A stretch of DNA of 64,000 nt from Datura wrightii (taxonomy: Eukaryota; Streptophyta; Magnoliopsida; Solanales; Solanaceae), in assembly GCA_035772735.1 (NCBI GenBank), contig JASDFA010000007.1:147869001-147933000 (forward strand), given 5' to 3'. Position 1 is the first letter of the stretch, and each line of letters starts with the position of its first letter. This document shows, one piece after another, positions 12,010-24,400 of the stretch. The translations under genes and the position numbers were made by a program. The notes under the pieces were generated by a model. The model was not told where the DNA came from, made no database searches, and saw only the letters and a list, made by a program, of their open reading frames with translations.

Positions 12010-14159
12010 ATATTAGGGTTTTAGAAGTGCATTCGGGGGTTTTGTGCGGGTATAGCCTGGTTTCAGTTGTGGGCCTAATAGTGAAGAAGAAAAACATGCC
12101 TAGGCCCAATTATATTATGCTAATGGATTTGGAAAATAGACACTTTTTGAACTATAGTAATTTTTAGCTGGTGTTTCAGAATTATTTATAGTTTAGCCAC
12201 TTTTACTGCCAAAATAAAATTTAAACAAAAGTATTCTTAACTAAAACACGGCAATACTCCAACATAGAGTGATTGGAACTTCAAATTTTGTAATATATAT
12301 ATAAACAAGACATGTTTGAACTCTAGAAATTTTATTGGACTGATTTTGAATTTCAATTGTATAAGTCTCAACTTTCTAATTGACATATTTCTTTTAACAT
12401 TTTTTCAAAATTTTATATTAGAAGATATCACATGTGAAAATAATTTTTTAATATTAATTTTTCTTTTTTTTAAATTAAAAGTAGAGGAATGAGATTACAA
12501 GATGGAATCAAACTCTCACCAACAAGGTGAAAGTTTAGTTAGTCAATCAATTGAGCTGTTAAAATTTTCAAAATTTTAATATTAACTCACTCACACTGCT
12601 TAAATATTATTAATACAAGGTGCTATTAATGAAATAATCATAACACATTATTTCACTTTTATAAACTTAAGAAAATTTTTAGAGTTTAAAATGAAAATCA
12701 TGAAAATTTTATGGAGTTAAAACAGTGATAGTTTAAATTTCAAAAAAATAAAGATGGAATTTGAACTATCAAAGTTTAAAATTTCATCAAAAACTTTCGA
12801 AATTTGCAGTACATATTTGAAACTCCAAATTATTTTCTAACTCTTGCATATTGTGTTGATTTTCACAGATTAAAAATTTAAACTTTCATCACGTGTTAGA
12901 GTTTTTTCACATTTTAGCTATGAATACGTTGTGTTTAAAATTTAATTTTATCTTATAAATAGCTTTTCTGAATTTCATTTCAAATTGCAAATAAAAATTA
13001 ATACGTGTTCAAATAAAGACAAATCAAACTATTTTTTTAAGATTAGAAGGTATATAATCCATCTTGTCATTTCATATTATCGGGAGATATTCGCACAAAA
13101 AGTTTAATTTTGATTTTTTTTAATTTCTTATTCAATATTCATATTAAAGTTTGACTAACCCCGAAGAAAAGTTTCATACCATAACCGGTTTAGCTTTAAA
13201 TTTTGTTGGGCTAATGTGTTAGGTGAACTCAAGCATTAATTAAGGTTGCTCTTTTTGCATTATGATCGATTGAAGGGTCATTATACTCTTTTTCTTTATT
13301 TTGTGTTGGTCTTCCGTTTATATATTTGTAATAAATAATTTATTTATAGGATATAAATTTATATTTTTATATCGTAAGATCATAAATTATATTAAAGTAC
13401 TAATTCAGTTTTAAAAAATTTATGTACATCAGACATAAGTTTGATTGATAAAATATAAAAGTTAAAGATCAACTTATTTGACAGACAAAAACTAAAAATC
13501 AATCTATTTGACAAAATATACAATTTTATATTTTATATTAATTGTATTCAGAGTCTAAAATGATATGTTAATCCACTAATAGTCAAATGCCCCATTTCGG
13601 ATCTATTTTGATTAGGCCTGTCATTCATAAAGTCAAATTTAGGCTAATTTAATTAATTCTTTGCGTCTAATTTTGATATAACAACTATGATTTATCCTTC
13701 TTTTTCAAGAATTTCATAATCTGATCAATTCGGAAATTAAAAAAAATGTAAAATTGTAATTGGGAAGTTTGTTTAATTCAAAAAAATATTTCATTAATTT
13801 CAAAACTTGAACAATTGAATTAATTTAACTTCTTAAAAATTGTAAAATATATTGAGAAAGATAGTCTAAAACATTATGGAAGGCAGAAAATTATCATTTG
13901 AAAATGGCTAGAAAACTCATTTGATAAACTCTATAAATAGAGGATTTATCATTGTTTATTTAATCTAGTCAAGCATTTAATGATTGTAATTTTTTCTGAA
14001 AATTACAATTGTATCGTCTTCGAATTCGATAAATACTAGCAATTATATATATATATATATATATGATAAAACTGAATCTTTCGAGATATGTATTCTTCAT
14101 AAGCTTTATGTTACGATATCAAGTTTATAATATTCCAAATTAGCCTTTGCCTTACGTAG
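12010..14159. other. AT-rich intergenic region upstream of RPF2
   Basis: No gene seen. RPF2's promoter should lie just above 12010. A stretch near 12480-12565, read on the - strand, resembles the tRNA-derived head of a plant SINE (AGCTCAATTGATTGACTAAC, then GAGAGTTTGATTCC), but no full element could be outlined. The segment 12130-12290 (TTTTTAGCTGGTGTTTCAG, then CTAAAACACGGCAATACTCC) has a diverged relative at 44290-44420, so both belong to one unnamed repeat family. An AT microsatellite lies at 14044-14064. Confidence 0.5.
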
Positions 14160-14420
14160 TATTTCGGCCGTCTCATATAAGTTGTCACATTTCTGTTCAC
14201 GCGTTTTTCAAAAAATTATAACTAAGTGTTATTATTTTACAATTTTTAATTGTTTTCAATGTACTCAATATTATTTATTTTAAAATTAATTATTTTTTAA
14301 GAGTAAAATAAAGGAAAATGTTAATAATCAATTCTATCTTGATTTTTGTAAATTTATAAGTATTTTAAGACGAATACTTCTAGTAACGTTGACAATTAAT
14401 ATGAGACGGAGGAAGTAATA
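14160..14420. mobile_element. Stowaway-like MITE
   Basis: The left end is TATTTCGGCCGTCTCATATA and the reverse complement of the right end is TATTACTTCCTCCGTCTCAT. The arms are inverted repeats of the common CTCCGTCTCATATTA type, flanked by TA. The AT-rich core has no coding potential. It abuts the MITE split by the chromovirus. Confidence 0.7.
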
Positions 14421-14433
14421 TTTGTACTCCCTT

Positions 14434-14933
14434 TGTCACGGACTTAGACTTCAACTAAGCACACCGTGCGGCACTTGACAACTCGCTCACGAATCTTTCA
14501 CGATCTTGCAAGCTCAAGTAAACCCTTTCAATTCTAGATCGCTAAGAGAATATTGGATAAGGAAGATAAGAGAAGTTTGCTAAGAGAAACTTTTAGTAAT
14601 GTAGAGAATTTGATTAATTTTTCTTGATGATTATACAAATGAATGACCTCCTATTTATACTACTCACTTAGGAACTAATATGCAAATAATATTTATTGTA
14701 CAAGTCCCTACATGTTTACAAATAAGTCTCTTTCTAGACTTCTCTACATGTCTAGAGTTTTCCAAGGACTTTCCTAGAAATTCCATAAGACTCCAAGGTC
14801 TTCCATGGGAAATCTCTATAGTTTTCTTGAATACTCCACCAAGTGTAGAATTTTTGTTTATGCAAGCCTTCACATAACAAATATATATGCCAAATGACTC
14901 TTACGTGGCATGATAACATGGAAAGTCCTCACA
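14434..14933 (-). repeat. LTR, 3' copy in element orientation
   Basis: This LTR starts TGTCACGGACTTAGACTTC and ends GGAAAGTCCTCACA on the + strand. It is about 97% identical by eye to the copy at 19703-20203. In element orientation it is the 3' LTR because it lies next to the polypurine tract. Confidence 0.95.
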
Positions 14934-14945
14934 CTCTCCCCCACC
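14934..14945 (-). other. Polypurine tract of the chromovirus
   Basis: On the - strand GGTGGGGGAGAG stands immediately before the LTR start TGTGAGGACTTTCC. Its position and composition match the plus-strand priming site of LTR retrotransposons. Confidence 0.85.
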
Positions 14946-17900
14946 TGGTGTTGCGACGACCGCGGCACATTGCTGCTGCATAAACTCTCGAATCTTGTCC
15001 TTGAATTGCCATAAGTCTTCATATCGTTCCCACGTGACTTCCTCCGATGATTGCCCTTTCCAGTGGATGAGGAACATGGCAGTAGCCTTTTGCCCTTGTT
15101 TTCACCTGGCTTGATAGTCAATAATAGCCTCAATCTACCGATCATGCGAGACGATGATGGTAATCGGTGCTCTACTTGACTGACCTCGAGTAGGGTCATC
15201 CTGGACTTCATGGTATGGCTTGAGCACGCTGGCATGGAAGACAGGATGAACCTTGAGATGACCTGGTAACTCCAACTTATATGAGATCTTGCCCACCTTA
15301 GCAACAATCCTAAATGACCCTTCATACTTCTATACCAAGTTCTGATACATGCCTCGTAGTGTCTTAAACTGCCTTGGGTTAAACTTCACCAAAACCATGT
15401 CCCCAACTTTATAATCCGTGGGACGACACTTGCGGTCAATAAACTTCTTCATCTTCTTTGTTTCCTTGTCCAAGTAGGACTTAGCAGTGTCAAGCTGCTC
15501 CTCGAACCCCTTAGCCATATGGTAAGCCCCCAAACTTTTGCCCTAGAACGTGGCTGGTAGTGAATATGGAGTTTGTGGTTGTTGGCCAGTGGCTAGCTCG
15601 AATGGTGTTCGTTCGGTAGACTCGCTCCATTGTAAGTTATAGGAGAATTGGGTTATGTCTAGGAGCCTTGCCCAATCCTTCTGATGTGAACTCACAAAGT
15701 GCCTCAAGTAGCACTCCAACAAGGCACTGACTCGTTCCGTCTGTCCATCAGTTTGTGGGTGAAAACTAGTGGAGAAATGTAGCTCCGTGCCAAGCATATC
15801 GAACAACTCTCTCCAAAAGTTTTCGATAAAACGTGGGTCTCGATCACTAATGATGTGCCTTGGCGGGCCCCAATATTTCACCACATTCTTGAAGAATAGT
15901 TTGGCAGCCTCTTTAGCGGGGAAACCTGTTGTGGCTGGCATGAAGCTAGCATACTTCGAAAACCTATCCACCACGACCATAATCGTCCCATATCCTTCAG
16001 ACTTTGGTAAGCAAGTGATGAAGTCCATAGTTACGCTCTCCCATGGACACTCTACAATCGGTAGTGGTTCCAAAAGTCCTCCGGGTTGCTATTGCTCTAC
16101 TTTATCCTATTGGCAGACTAGACAGGTCTGCACATAACATTCAATATCATCACGCGTGCGCGACCAATAGTAGATTGACTCGATCAAGGCCCTTGTACGA
16201 TGCTGGCCCGGGTGTCCAGCCCATAATGTGTCATGGCTTTCTTTCATAATCTGCCGCCTGATGTTTCCAAACTTGGGCACGTAGACCCTCCGTCTTGTGG
16301 TGAACAATAGTCCATCTTCCACCCAAAAACGTCTTATCTTGCCTTGGGTGGCTAACTCCATAAGCTGCTTTGCTTCTGCGTCGTGTTGCATACCCTCTTT
16401 TATGGCTTCACGAATATCACAATTTGCTGAAGTGATGGCAGCTATTTCGGCCTTTTGTCTCAAGGCATCGGCTACGACGTTACCCTTGCCTGGCTTGTAC
16501 TCTAACTCGTAATCAAACTCGGCCAAGAAATCTTGCCACCTAGCCTGCTTTGGTGTAAGTTTCTTCTGCGTTTGAAAGTAGCTAGTGGACACATTGTCAG
16601 TTTTGACCACGAACTTTGACCCGAGTAGGTAATGTCTCCACCTGCGAAGGCAATGAACAATGGCAGTCATCTCTTTCTCTTGCACTATGTAACGTCGTTC
16701 TGTCTCATTCAACTTGCGGCTCTCGAATGCTATGGGATGATTATCTTGCATTAAGACACCCCCAATGGCAAAATCAGAGGCATCTGTATGCACCTCGAAT
16801 GTCTTGGTAAAGTCCGGTAATGACAAGACTGGCTCCTCTATCACAGCTGTCTTAAGGCCTTCAAACGCCTTTTGACAATGTTCCGTCCAAACCCACGAGT
16901 TGTTCTTCTTTAGCAACTCGGTCAAAGGTGCTGCCTCAGTTGAATAACCGCTAATCAACCTGCGATAATAGTTAGCGAGTCCAAGGAATGATCTAAGCTC
17001 GGTCACCTCTGTGGGCGCCTCCCACTCTTGGATAGCTCACACTTTAGCCTCGTCCATGCGCAATCGGCCCTGGCTAATGACATGTCCCAAGAAATGTACT
17101 TTAGGCTGGGCGAACTCGCACTTCTCCCATTTGATGTAAAGCTCATTCTCTCGCAAGACCTGGAAAACCTTCCTTAAGGCTCTACGTGCTCCTCCAAGGT
17201 GTTGCTATAGATGACTATATCGTCCAAGTAGACTACCACGAACTGATCAAGATAGGGATGAAAAATCTTATTCATCAGTGTGCAAAATGTAGCGGGTGCA
17301 TTGGTCAAGCCGAATGGCATCACCAACCACTCACAGGCTCCATATCTCGTCACACATGTTGTCTTTGGTTCATCCGCTTCTGCTATACGCACTTGGTAGA
17401 AACTCTTTCGAAGGTCCACCTTAGTGAAGCACTTGGCTTGTCCAAGTCTATCGAACAAGTCAGCAATAAGCGGGGTAGGATATTTGTTCTTTATTGTCAC
17501 TTTGTTGAGTGCTCGGCAGTCTATATATAAGTGTAATGATCCATTTTTCTTTTTTTGAAACAAGAATGGCACTCCATAGGGTGCTTTGGATGGGCGGATA
17601 TGACCGGCTTCGAGCAACTCCTTCAATTGCTTTCTTAGCTCTTCTAACTCGGGCGGAGCCATGTGGTATGGGGAGTATGCAGGTGGTTTGGTTCCAGGCT
17701 CCACCTCGATCTTATGATCCACCTCACGCTTAGGAGGCTAGTGCCTTGGCAGCTCGTAGGGCATAATATCTTTGTTCTCTTCAAGTAGCTTTTTTATGCA
17801 AGGTGGTAGCGTCTCTTGGGAACCCTTGTCTTCCTCCAAACTTGCAATGGTTGCCATGAACGTGGGCTCCCCCTTCTTGAGCCCCTTTATAAGTTGCATA

Positions 17901-18100
17901 GCCGATAGTTGTGTTTGGCTATGTCCTTGTGGTATTGTTATTGTGGGAACCATGCAAGCTCCTTCTCGCTCCATGACCAGGAGACGTTGGAGGTAGGGAT
18001 CGATCAAGGTATGACATCGTCTAAAGAACTCTTTCCCTAGAACAATATCAAAATTATCCATCGTTGTGGCTGTAAAGTTTGTCGTACCCAATTTCCCAAT
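14946..18100 (-). pseudogene. Chromovirus pol remnant (PR tail, RT, RNase H, integrase, chromodomain)
   Basis: Domains in order on the - strand: RT about 17720-17180 with the VVYLDDIVIYS catalytic motif; RNase H about 16850-16500 (TDASDFAIGG, then TDN); integrase with zinc-binding HPGQHRT...CLVCQ near 16200-16110 and the DDE core about 16030-15550 (MDFITCLP, SDRDPRF, then ERVSALLECYLRHF); integrase C-terminus about 15530-15200; chromodomain about 15090-14970 (FLIHWKGQSSEEVTWERYED). In-frame stops occur at 17738-17740, 17037-17039, 16107-16109, 15543-15545, 15330-15332, 15135-15137 and 15102-15104. A one-base frameshift lies near 17178-17182. The catalytic residues of RT and integrase survive, but no full polyprotein can be made, so the copy is non-autonomous. 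Confidence 0.93.
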
Positions 18101-19700
18101 TTGACACCAACATCATTGGCTATACCACGAGCATTTTGAGCTTCAGCATTTACAGTTTTGACATGAGAGTTAGTTGGAGAGAGCTTCAACTCTAGTCTTT
18201 TTGCTGTGGCCTCAGTCACAAAATTGTGGGTTGCTCTTGTGTCCACCAATGCATGAGTAGGCTTGTTGTTGATGGTGAGGTCCACGTACTGATTGTTATT
18301 TTCGTCGGGTTGGAGAGGTTGTTTCTTAACAGCACCACCTAATCCTATCATATCCAATTGTGCTGCGCTCGAACTCTCTCCTTGGGGATGCTCTTTCCGT
18401 TCACGCACCATGGCACTAAGACTCTTTAAATTGGGATAATTCTTGAAGTCATGTGGTCCTCCGCATATGTAGCAACCATCTCCTTTTGTGGCTTGCGCCT
18501 TCCTCTCAGCATAGCCTTGATGTCCAAGCTTTCTGCCATTGGACTTGTGGGTGTCATGATACTTGGGATGCGGCTGCTGCTCCTTGCTTTTGCCACGATC
18601 TCCCCCACCTTTGGCATGACTACTTCTTGTCTCCTTTCCTTTTTCTTTGTCATGCATAAAGTCAGTCAAAGCTTCGGTCTATACGACGGCTTCATCAATT
18701 GTACTAATCTGTCGGTGTTCCAGCTCCGGTTGGCCCAATTTTGCAGCCCGTCCATGAAGTGGAATAACATATCTTCATCTGTGAGGTTGGGAATTTGAAG
18801 CATAAGAGTGGTGAACTCCTTCACGTATGCACATATACTTTCCGTCTGCTTCAACTCTCGAAACTTGCGTTTCGCCTCATAGATGACATTATTGGGGAAG
18901 AAAGCCCTCTTGAACTCAACTCGGAACTTCTCCCATGTGTCGATTGCGCAAAGCCCCTTCTCCATCTTGGACTCCTTCCGTTTCCACCATAGAATGGCCA
19001 TCTCCGAAAGGTACAATACAATAGTGTTAATCTTGCTCTCGTCGCTTTTCACCCTGTTGCATTTGAAATAATTTTCCAAATGACAAACGAAATTCTCCAC
19101 CTCTTGTGCATCATGAGCACCTTTGAACGTTGGTGGTTTAGGGGCCTCAACCTTGGCCTCCTTCTCTTTGATGGATGCCACAAACCCTCCAGCTTCAATC
19201 TCTCCCTCGAGTGTCTCTATCTTGGTCTTCATGGTCTCAATCGTGCTTAACACTTCCATGAGCCTGCACTCCAAGGAAATGATAGTTTCTCTCATCTACA
19301 ATTCCGCATGCTTGCGCCCCTCCAACTCCTTTCGGATGTCGTCATTCTCCTCGAAGGTGAAGTCTTTAATAGTCTTGAACTTGTCATTAATCTCGTTCAA
19401 ACGTTTGTCAAATATCTCCACAACCTGCCTTGCCGTATCAACCCTTGCGATCCACTCTAATCCAGGTGTGACGTCTGTGGGAAGCCCATCATGTTCGTCA
19501 TCACTCACCTTAGTGGTCGAAGGTGAGTGGAATGTCAGCATTTCGCTTGAAGTATGGTTGGACAACAGTTCTTCGTTCCTCTTATGAATATTTCTCCCCT
19601 TTCGGTGCCTTTTTCCAGCATCCTGTCGGACGTTGGTGGTACTAGAAAATGTTTCCCTCGTTTGCCATTCCCTCAGTATTAATCTTGGCTCTGATACCAC
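18040..19700 (-). pseudogene. Chromovirus gag and protease remnant
   Basis: The - strand reading gives a coiled-coil-rich Gag N-terminus, then the gypsy capsid signature (EVENFVCHLENYFKCN, then WWKRKE, FPNNVIYEAKRKFRELKQ), a basic region, a CCHC-like zinc knuckle and the aspartic protease. Breaks: an in-frame stop at 19296-19298, a frameshift near 18727-18731, another in-frame stop at 18679-18681 and a frameshift near 18085-18095. Two key residues are also changed. The knuckle CYICGGPHDFKNY has Tyr where the last Cys belongs, and the protease active site reads DTRA where the family has D-S/T-G-A. The Gag start codon could not be fixed. Confidence 0.9.
19685..19699 (-). other. Primer binding site (initiator-Met tRNA)
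   Basis: Three bases inside the 5' LTR, the - strand reads TGGTATCAGAGCC, complementary to the 3' end of plant initiator-Met tRNA. This is the usual PBS of chromoviruses and fixes the element's orientation. Confidence 0.92.
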
Positions 19701-19702
19701 GT

Positions 19703-20203
19703 TGTCACGGACTTAGACTTCAACTAAGCACACCGTGCGGCACTTGACAACTCGCTCACGAATCTTTCACGATCTTGCAAGCTTAAGTAAACCCTTTCAT
19801 TTCTAGATCGCTAAGAGAATATTGGATAAGGAAGATAAGATAAGTTTGCTAAGAGAAACTTTTAGTAATGTAGAGAATTTGATTAATTTTTCTTGATGAT
19901 TATACAAATGAATGACCTCCTATTTATACTACTCACTTAGGAACTAATATGCAAATAATATTTATTGTACAAGTCCCTACATGTTTACCAAAAAAGTCTC
20001 TTTCTAGACTTCTCTACATGTCTAGAGTTTTCCAAGGACTTTCCTAAAAATTCCATAAGACTCCAAGGTCTTCCATGGGAAATCTCTATAGTTTTCTAGA
20101 ATACTCCACCAAGTGTAGAATTTTTGTTTATGCAAGTCTCCACATAACAAAGATATATGTCAAATGACTCTTACGTGGTATGATAACATGGAAAGTCCTC
20201 ACA
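19703..20203 (-). repeat. LTR, 5' copy in element orientation
   Basis: This is the partner of 14434-14933, with the same TG...CA termini. Differences are mainly single-base transitions plus a small change near 19989 (TTACCAAAAAAG against TTACAAATAAG). It would carry the element's promoter, reading leftward. Confidence 0.95.
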
Positions 20204-20618
20204 TTTAGTTTCATATTACTTGCCCACTTTCACTTTTACACACCTCCTCAAGAAAAATAATTTTACTAATTTACCCGTTAACTTTTTTTAATGTATTTTA
20301 TTTATATGTTTTATCATCAATATCAAGATTAAGGATGAAGGAACTTTACAAAGAATTATTTTAAAAGATAAAATGAGATTCTTTTTTTAAATTAATTATT
20401 AAGAATGGAGGAATTTTACAAAGAATTACAATTTTAAAAGATAAAATGAGATTTTTTAAAAATTAATTATTAAGGATGGAGGAACTTTACAAAGAATTAC
20501 AGTTTTTAAAAGATAAAATGAGATTTTCTTAAAATTAATTTTATCTTTGATTTTATAAATTGACAAATAATATAGCACATATATTTTTAGTAATATGATG
20601 CAAAGGGACAAGGGATTA
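20204..20618. mobile_element. MITE split by the chromovirus
   Basis: The right part ends with ...TAATATGATGCAAAGGGAC AAGGGATTAC; its reverse complement (GTAATCCCTTGTCCC, then CATCATATTAC) mirrors the left part, TACTCCCTT at 14425-14433 joined to TTTAGTTTCATATTACTTGC at 20204. The chromovirus therefore inserted within the first 10 bases of an older MITE. The interior has a threefold imperfect repeat of AAGGATGGAGGAACTTTAC AAAGAATTAC (20330-20530). Confidence 0.65.
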
Positions 20619-21441
20619 CTTACTTATAATTTTTTAAAAATTTTATTTATTAAAAAATACTCTCTATGTTTTTTTCACTTGTTATGAAAAAAATTATATA
20701 TTTTTTTAAAAATTAATAAGAATCGTAATTTAATTAATATAACTCTATTGATTAATAAATATTTTTTAAAAATATATCATAATAATTTTTTTGACATTTT
20801 AAAATGCCTTAAATATTAAAATTAAAGAAAAAAAAACTAATAATTTCAAAATTTTAAAATTAATAATAATTTTAAAATAGTTATTTTTAATATATTTGGC
20901 CACCGTCTTGGCCAAATTGAACCGAACCATGCTAATAAAAGTAAGTTTTGCTTATTTTTGCAAATTAACTAATCTAAATGGCAAAGGATGCCAATTTACC
21001 ATTTCAGAAACCTGGGCTCTTCGCATGTGTATAAGAGCTACTGTTTATCTTAGCTAAATCAATGGAAGCCATATGAGCGCCCCCCCCCCCCTTTTCCTCC
21101 GGCGTCTCCCCCCAAAATTCCCAAATCTCTCCGATTGCTCAGTTTCTAAATCGCCGATCGAGCTCAGAACTCTCAAATTTCTTCATTTTGTTTAATATTC
21201 CTCATTGCGTTTGAGCTTCGATTCTCTCTCTCCCCATATTATAAATTTAAATTTACCTCATAGATGTTTCTTGTAATTCTGATATCTCTACATGATGTTA
21301 AAAAGCAGGTGTATGTTTAATTTCAGTTTCTTATTTGCCAATTTTTTGTGATGTAATCCGTGTAAAATAGTTTGCATTTAAGGCTAGGGTTGGGTTTTTT
21401 GGTGATAAATTTCTCGTTTTCCAAGTGTCAAAGTCATAGAG
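20619..21441 (+). other. Promoter and 5' UTR region of the PCF11-like gene
   Basis: AT-rich DNA to about 20990 gives way to a pyrimidine-rich leader (21080-21240, with a run of 12 C at 21080-21091 and CTCTCTCTCC near 21225) before the ATG at 21442. A short intron in the leader is possible but I could not define it. No coding exon is seen. Confidence 0.5.
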
Positions 21442-24400
21442 ATGAAGAGTTCTCGTAGATCATTTGAAAGATCATGTTTGGAATCAGGTTTAAAGAAGCC
21501 CAGATTAACCGAAGACCCTAATGGAACCAATCGCAGCTCAAATGGAGGGAATTTCATCCCACAACGGGCCGCAAATTCTGTCCCTGTTGCCTCGAGACTT
21601 CGGGCAATTGACAGTTGGGGAGGTTCCGAGAGCAGCGATTCACTCCGTGGACCTTACCAACAGCAGCAGCAGGAGCTTATCAGCGAATACAAGAGAGCGT
21701 TAGCTGAGCTCACAATTAATTCGAAGCCGATAATCACGAACTTGACTATTATTGCTGGTGAGAATTTGTGCGACGCGAAGGCCATTGCTGCCATTATCTG
21801 CGGGAACATTCTTGAGGTGATTTTCCGGTTTAAGTGCTGTTCTGTGAATGTTAATTGACTTCAATTAGTGTTCTTTGATTGTATCAGTAGACATTATGAC
21901 AATAAATATTTAGATCAATGTAACTAGCTTATTGTAAATGTGAGTGCATAATGAGAAAATCAGAGTATACGATTTGTAACAAATATGTCGATCAGTCAAA
22001 GAAAATTGGCTGGCTGTGGAAGCAATTTGGTCTTTTACTATAATATATGGTTGATTCTGTATGGTGATTGTGATGGTATGTTTATGAGATCAGTAGTCAG
22101 TCACCATTTCTTTGCTGTGTTTATGGAATTTGAGTGATGAGCATGAGCATGGACAAAATTTAACTGTGATTATTTTCAGTGATCAATTGTGTAAGCGCTT
22201 GTGGATCCAATTTAGAGTGTTTTTGACTAGATTTAGCTTAAATGCTATCTCATTTGCTGAATTCCAAGTACTATTCATCACTGCTTGGTATTTAGACAAC
22301 TCAAGGTCCTTTCAACACTATTAATCCTTTTAGATATTGAAAGGGAAGCATCCAGTCAAATCCCAATGGAGGCAAGAAGACTAGGTGATTTCTTTGTGCC
22401 GGTGGAGATAGCAGGTACCCCATGAAATTAGTCGGAATATGTGCAAGCTGACCCGGAGAACTACAGTTATCAAACCAAAAAAAAAGGCAGCGTCTGGTCT
22501 TGTTTTACTTCGAAAAGTGAAAGCCAGTTGCATAATCGTGAAGCAGTTATTATTACTTGTCTAGTAATTGAATTTATTGGAAACATGTCTATAAATAATT
22601 CAGCTATGTAGAGCATCATTTGGGCCAGTTTTACATGTTTAATCTGTATGAAGAATGTATGCAGGATATATTCTTTTCTTTTATTATTGGTTCAAAAAAG
22701 TATTGACGTGCTGTTCATGTTAAAGGCATATTGTCTCAAATAATTTTTCTTTTCTCAATTATGCAATTTTGTCAGCCCATATATTTTTGAAAGAAGTTAA
22801 CATTTCTATGTTTATCTTGGTTCTTCGGGTTCTAAAGGGTAACCAGGGATCTAATTTCCAGCAGTCTTATGGTACACCTTAATAAATCTTTTACATCAAA
22901 TTGACTTATGTTGGAGTTGTACCAAATAGACCCTATGATGCACCTTCAGGTGATTCCAGTGACTCCTCTGATTCTGAGAAATTCTTGTGATACCAAACTG
23001 AGATGGAGGAAGCTTGTTGGGGCAATATCATATGATAATCATAAAATCTTTCACATCAATGTCTTGCTGCGGAAAATCCTCTTTAGGTACATGTTTTATT
23101 GAGATATCAGAAACTTAGTTTCATTTGGGCCTAAGTTTTGGCTCTCTTTTCACCGAATGCAGAAAACCTCATAGCTCCTAACCTGCTAAACATCTAAATG
23201 AAGAGGGTCATTATTTCTGTTTCATTCTCAATTCATGCTATCTCGCAATACTTTTTTATGTTTCTGATACGACTCATGACCTAGAAAATACCTGCAACTC
23301 ATCACTGTTCACTGGTTCATTGGTTGTTGGGACTATTGCTAATTTTTAGATTCCCTCTTCACCTAGTTAGAAGGATAAGATTAAAGGCATGCTCAAGCCC
23401 TATCAGCTCTAATCTTGTTTTCTCCATAACCCTTTTAGCAAGAGTTAATGTAGTCTTGAAGAATCTTTGTCCGATCTCTGGGTGGTGTCTCAAGTCCTCT
23501 AACTTAGCATAAAAGTAGGATTCTCTCATCTTTATTTCCATTTTCGTATTTATGGTCCAAGTTATGTCTGAAAGAAGTTGCAGCTGCTTCATGTTACCTT
23601 GTCCCAAAAAAAAAAAGTTGCAGCTGCTTCATGACAAGTTTCAATGGACTGGTTTCTCACTCTACCGCTTGTCAAAAGTCTCGGATTCTTTAAACTTAGA
23701 ATGATTATTCTCCTTGCGACATTAAATTGCAGCGGTAAAATAAAGGACGCGCAGGTAAAACTGGTTTACCATGCAGTTTTAGTTAGTTTTGGGATCGAGG
23801 CATAGTTGTTGTTCTTCTGGTTGTAGTAGTAGGGGATTCAGTTGTTTCCTATGTTAAAATGGGGAAGTCTCCATTCATAGAGGGTCCCCGAATATTAGAA
23901 GTTGTATCTTGCTACTTGTGGACAGTGTGATATTTCAGATAGTATATGGTGATTCTTCAGCCAGGTTACTGCTCAGTTTCTGTATGCTGATTATATAAAC
24001 ATGTATGAGTGTATAGTAACTCCTTCCATCATTTTAAACTGACCTGTGGGGTTTCACATTGAAAAGGGGCATGACAGTCTTCTCTGCACTTCTTTGACTG
24101 ATTATGCTGTCTATCTTGCTGTTTGTTTTTTGTCATCATTTAAAGAATTTGCTTTCATGCTCCCCCCTTGCTTTTACTCTGTATCACCTGACTGTTAATG
24201 GCTATGACAAAGCTAATGTTAATCTACCCTGAACATCATTTACAGATTCCTAGTGAGCAAAAGCTGCCATCTCTCTATCTTTTGGACAGTATTGTGAAGA
24301 ACATCGGGAGGGATTATATTAAGTATTTTTCTGCCAGGCTGCCTGAGGTCAGGAATTTGATCGATATGTAATTCATGATCCAGTTTTTTCTCTCTTGTTA

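Larger units (their letters stand above)
14434..20203 (-). mobile_element. Ty3/gypsy chromovirus LTR retrotransposon, decayed
   Basis: The element is 5.77 kb, bounded by direct LTRs (14434-14933 and 19703-20203) that begin TG and end CA. On the - strand the order is 5' LTR, initiator-Met PBS, gag, protease, reverse transcriptase, RNase H, integrase, chromodomain, PPT, 3' LTR. This is Ty3/gypsy order with a chromodomain, hence a chromovirus; I cannot fix the clade (Galadriel, Tekay or Reina). Reading frames are broken by at least nine in-frame stops and three frameshifts. By eye the LTRs differ at roughly a dozen sites, implying a fairly recent insertion. The 5 bp flanks (CCCTT and TTTAG) do not form a perfect target duplication. 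The outer flanks are the two parts of an older MITE. Confidence 0.95.

Noticed and set aside
15769..19587. Plus-strand open frames across the chromovirus
   Set aside because: They are complementary shadows of the gag-pol frames, which carry all the recognisable domains.
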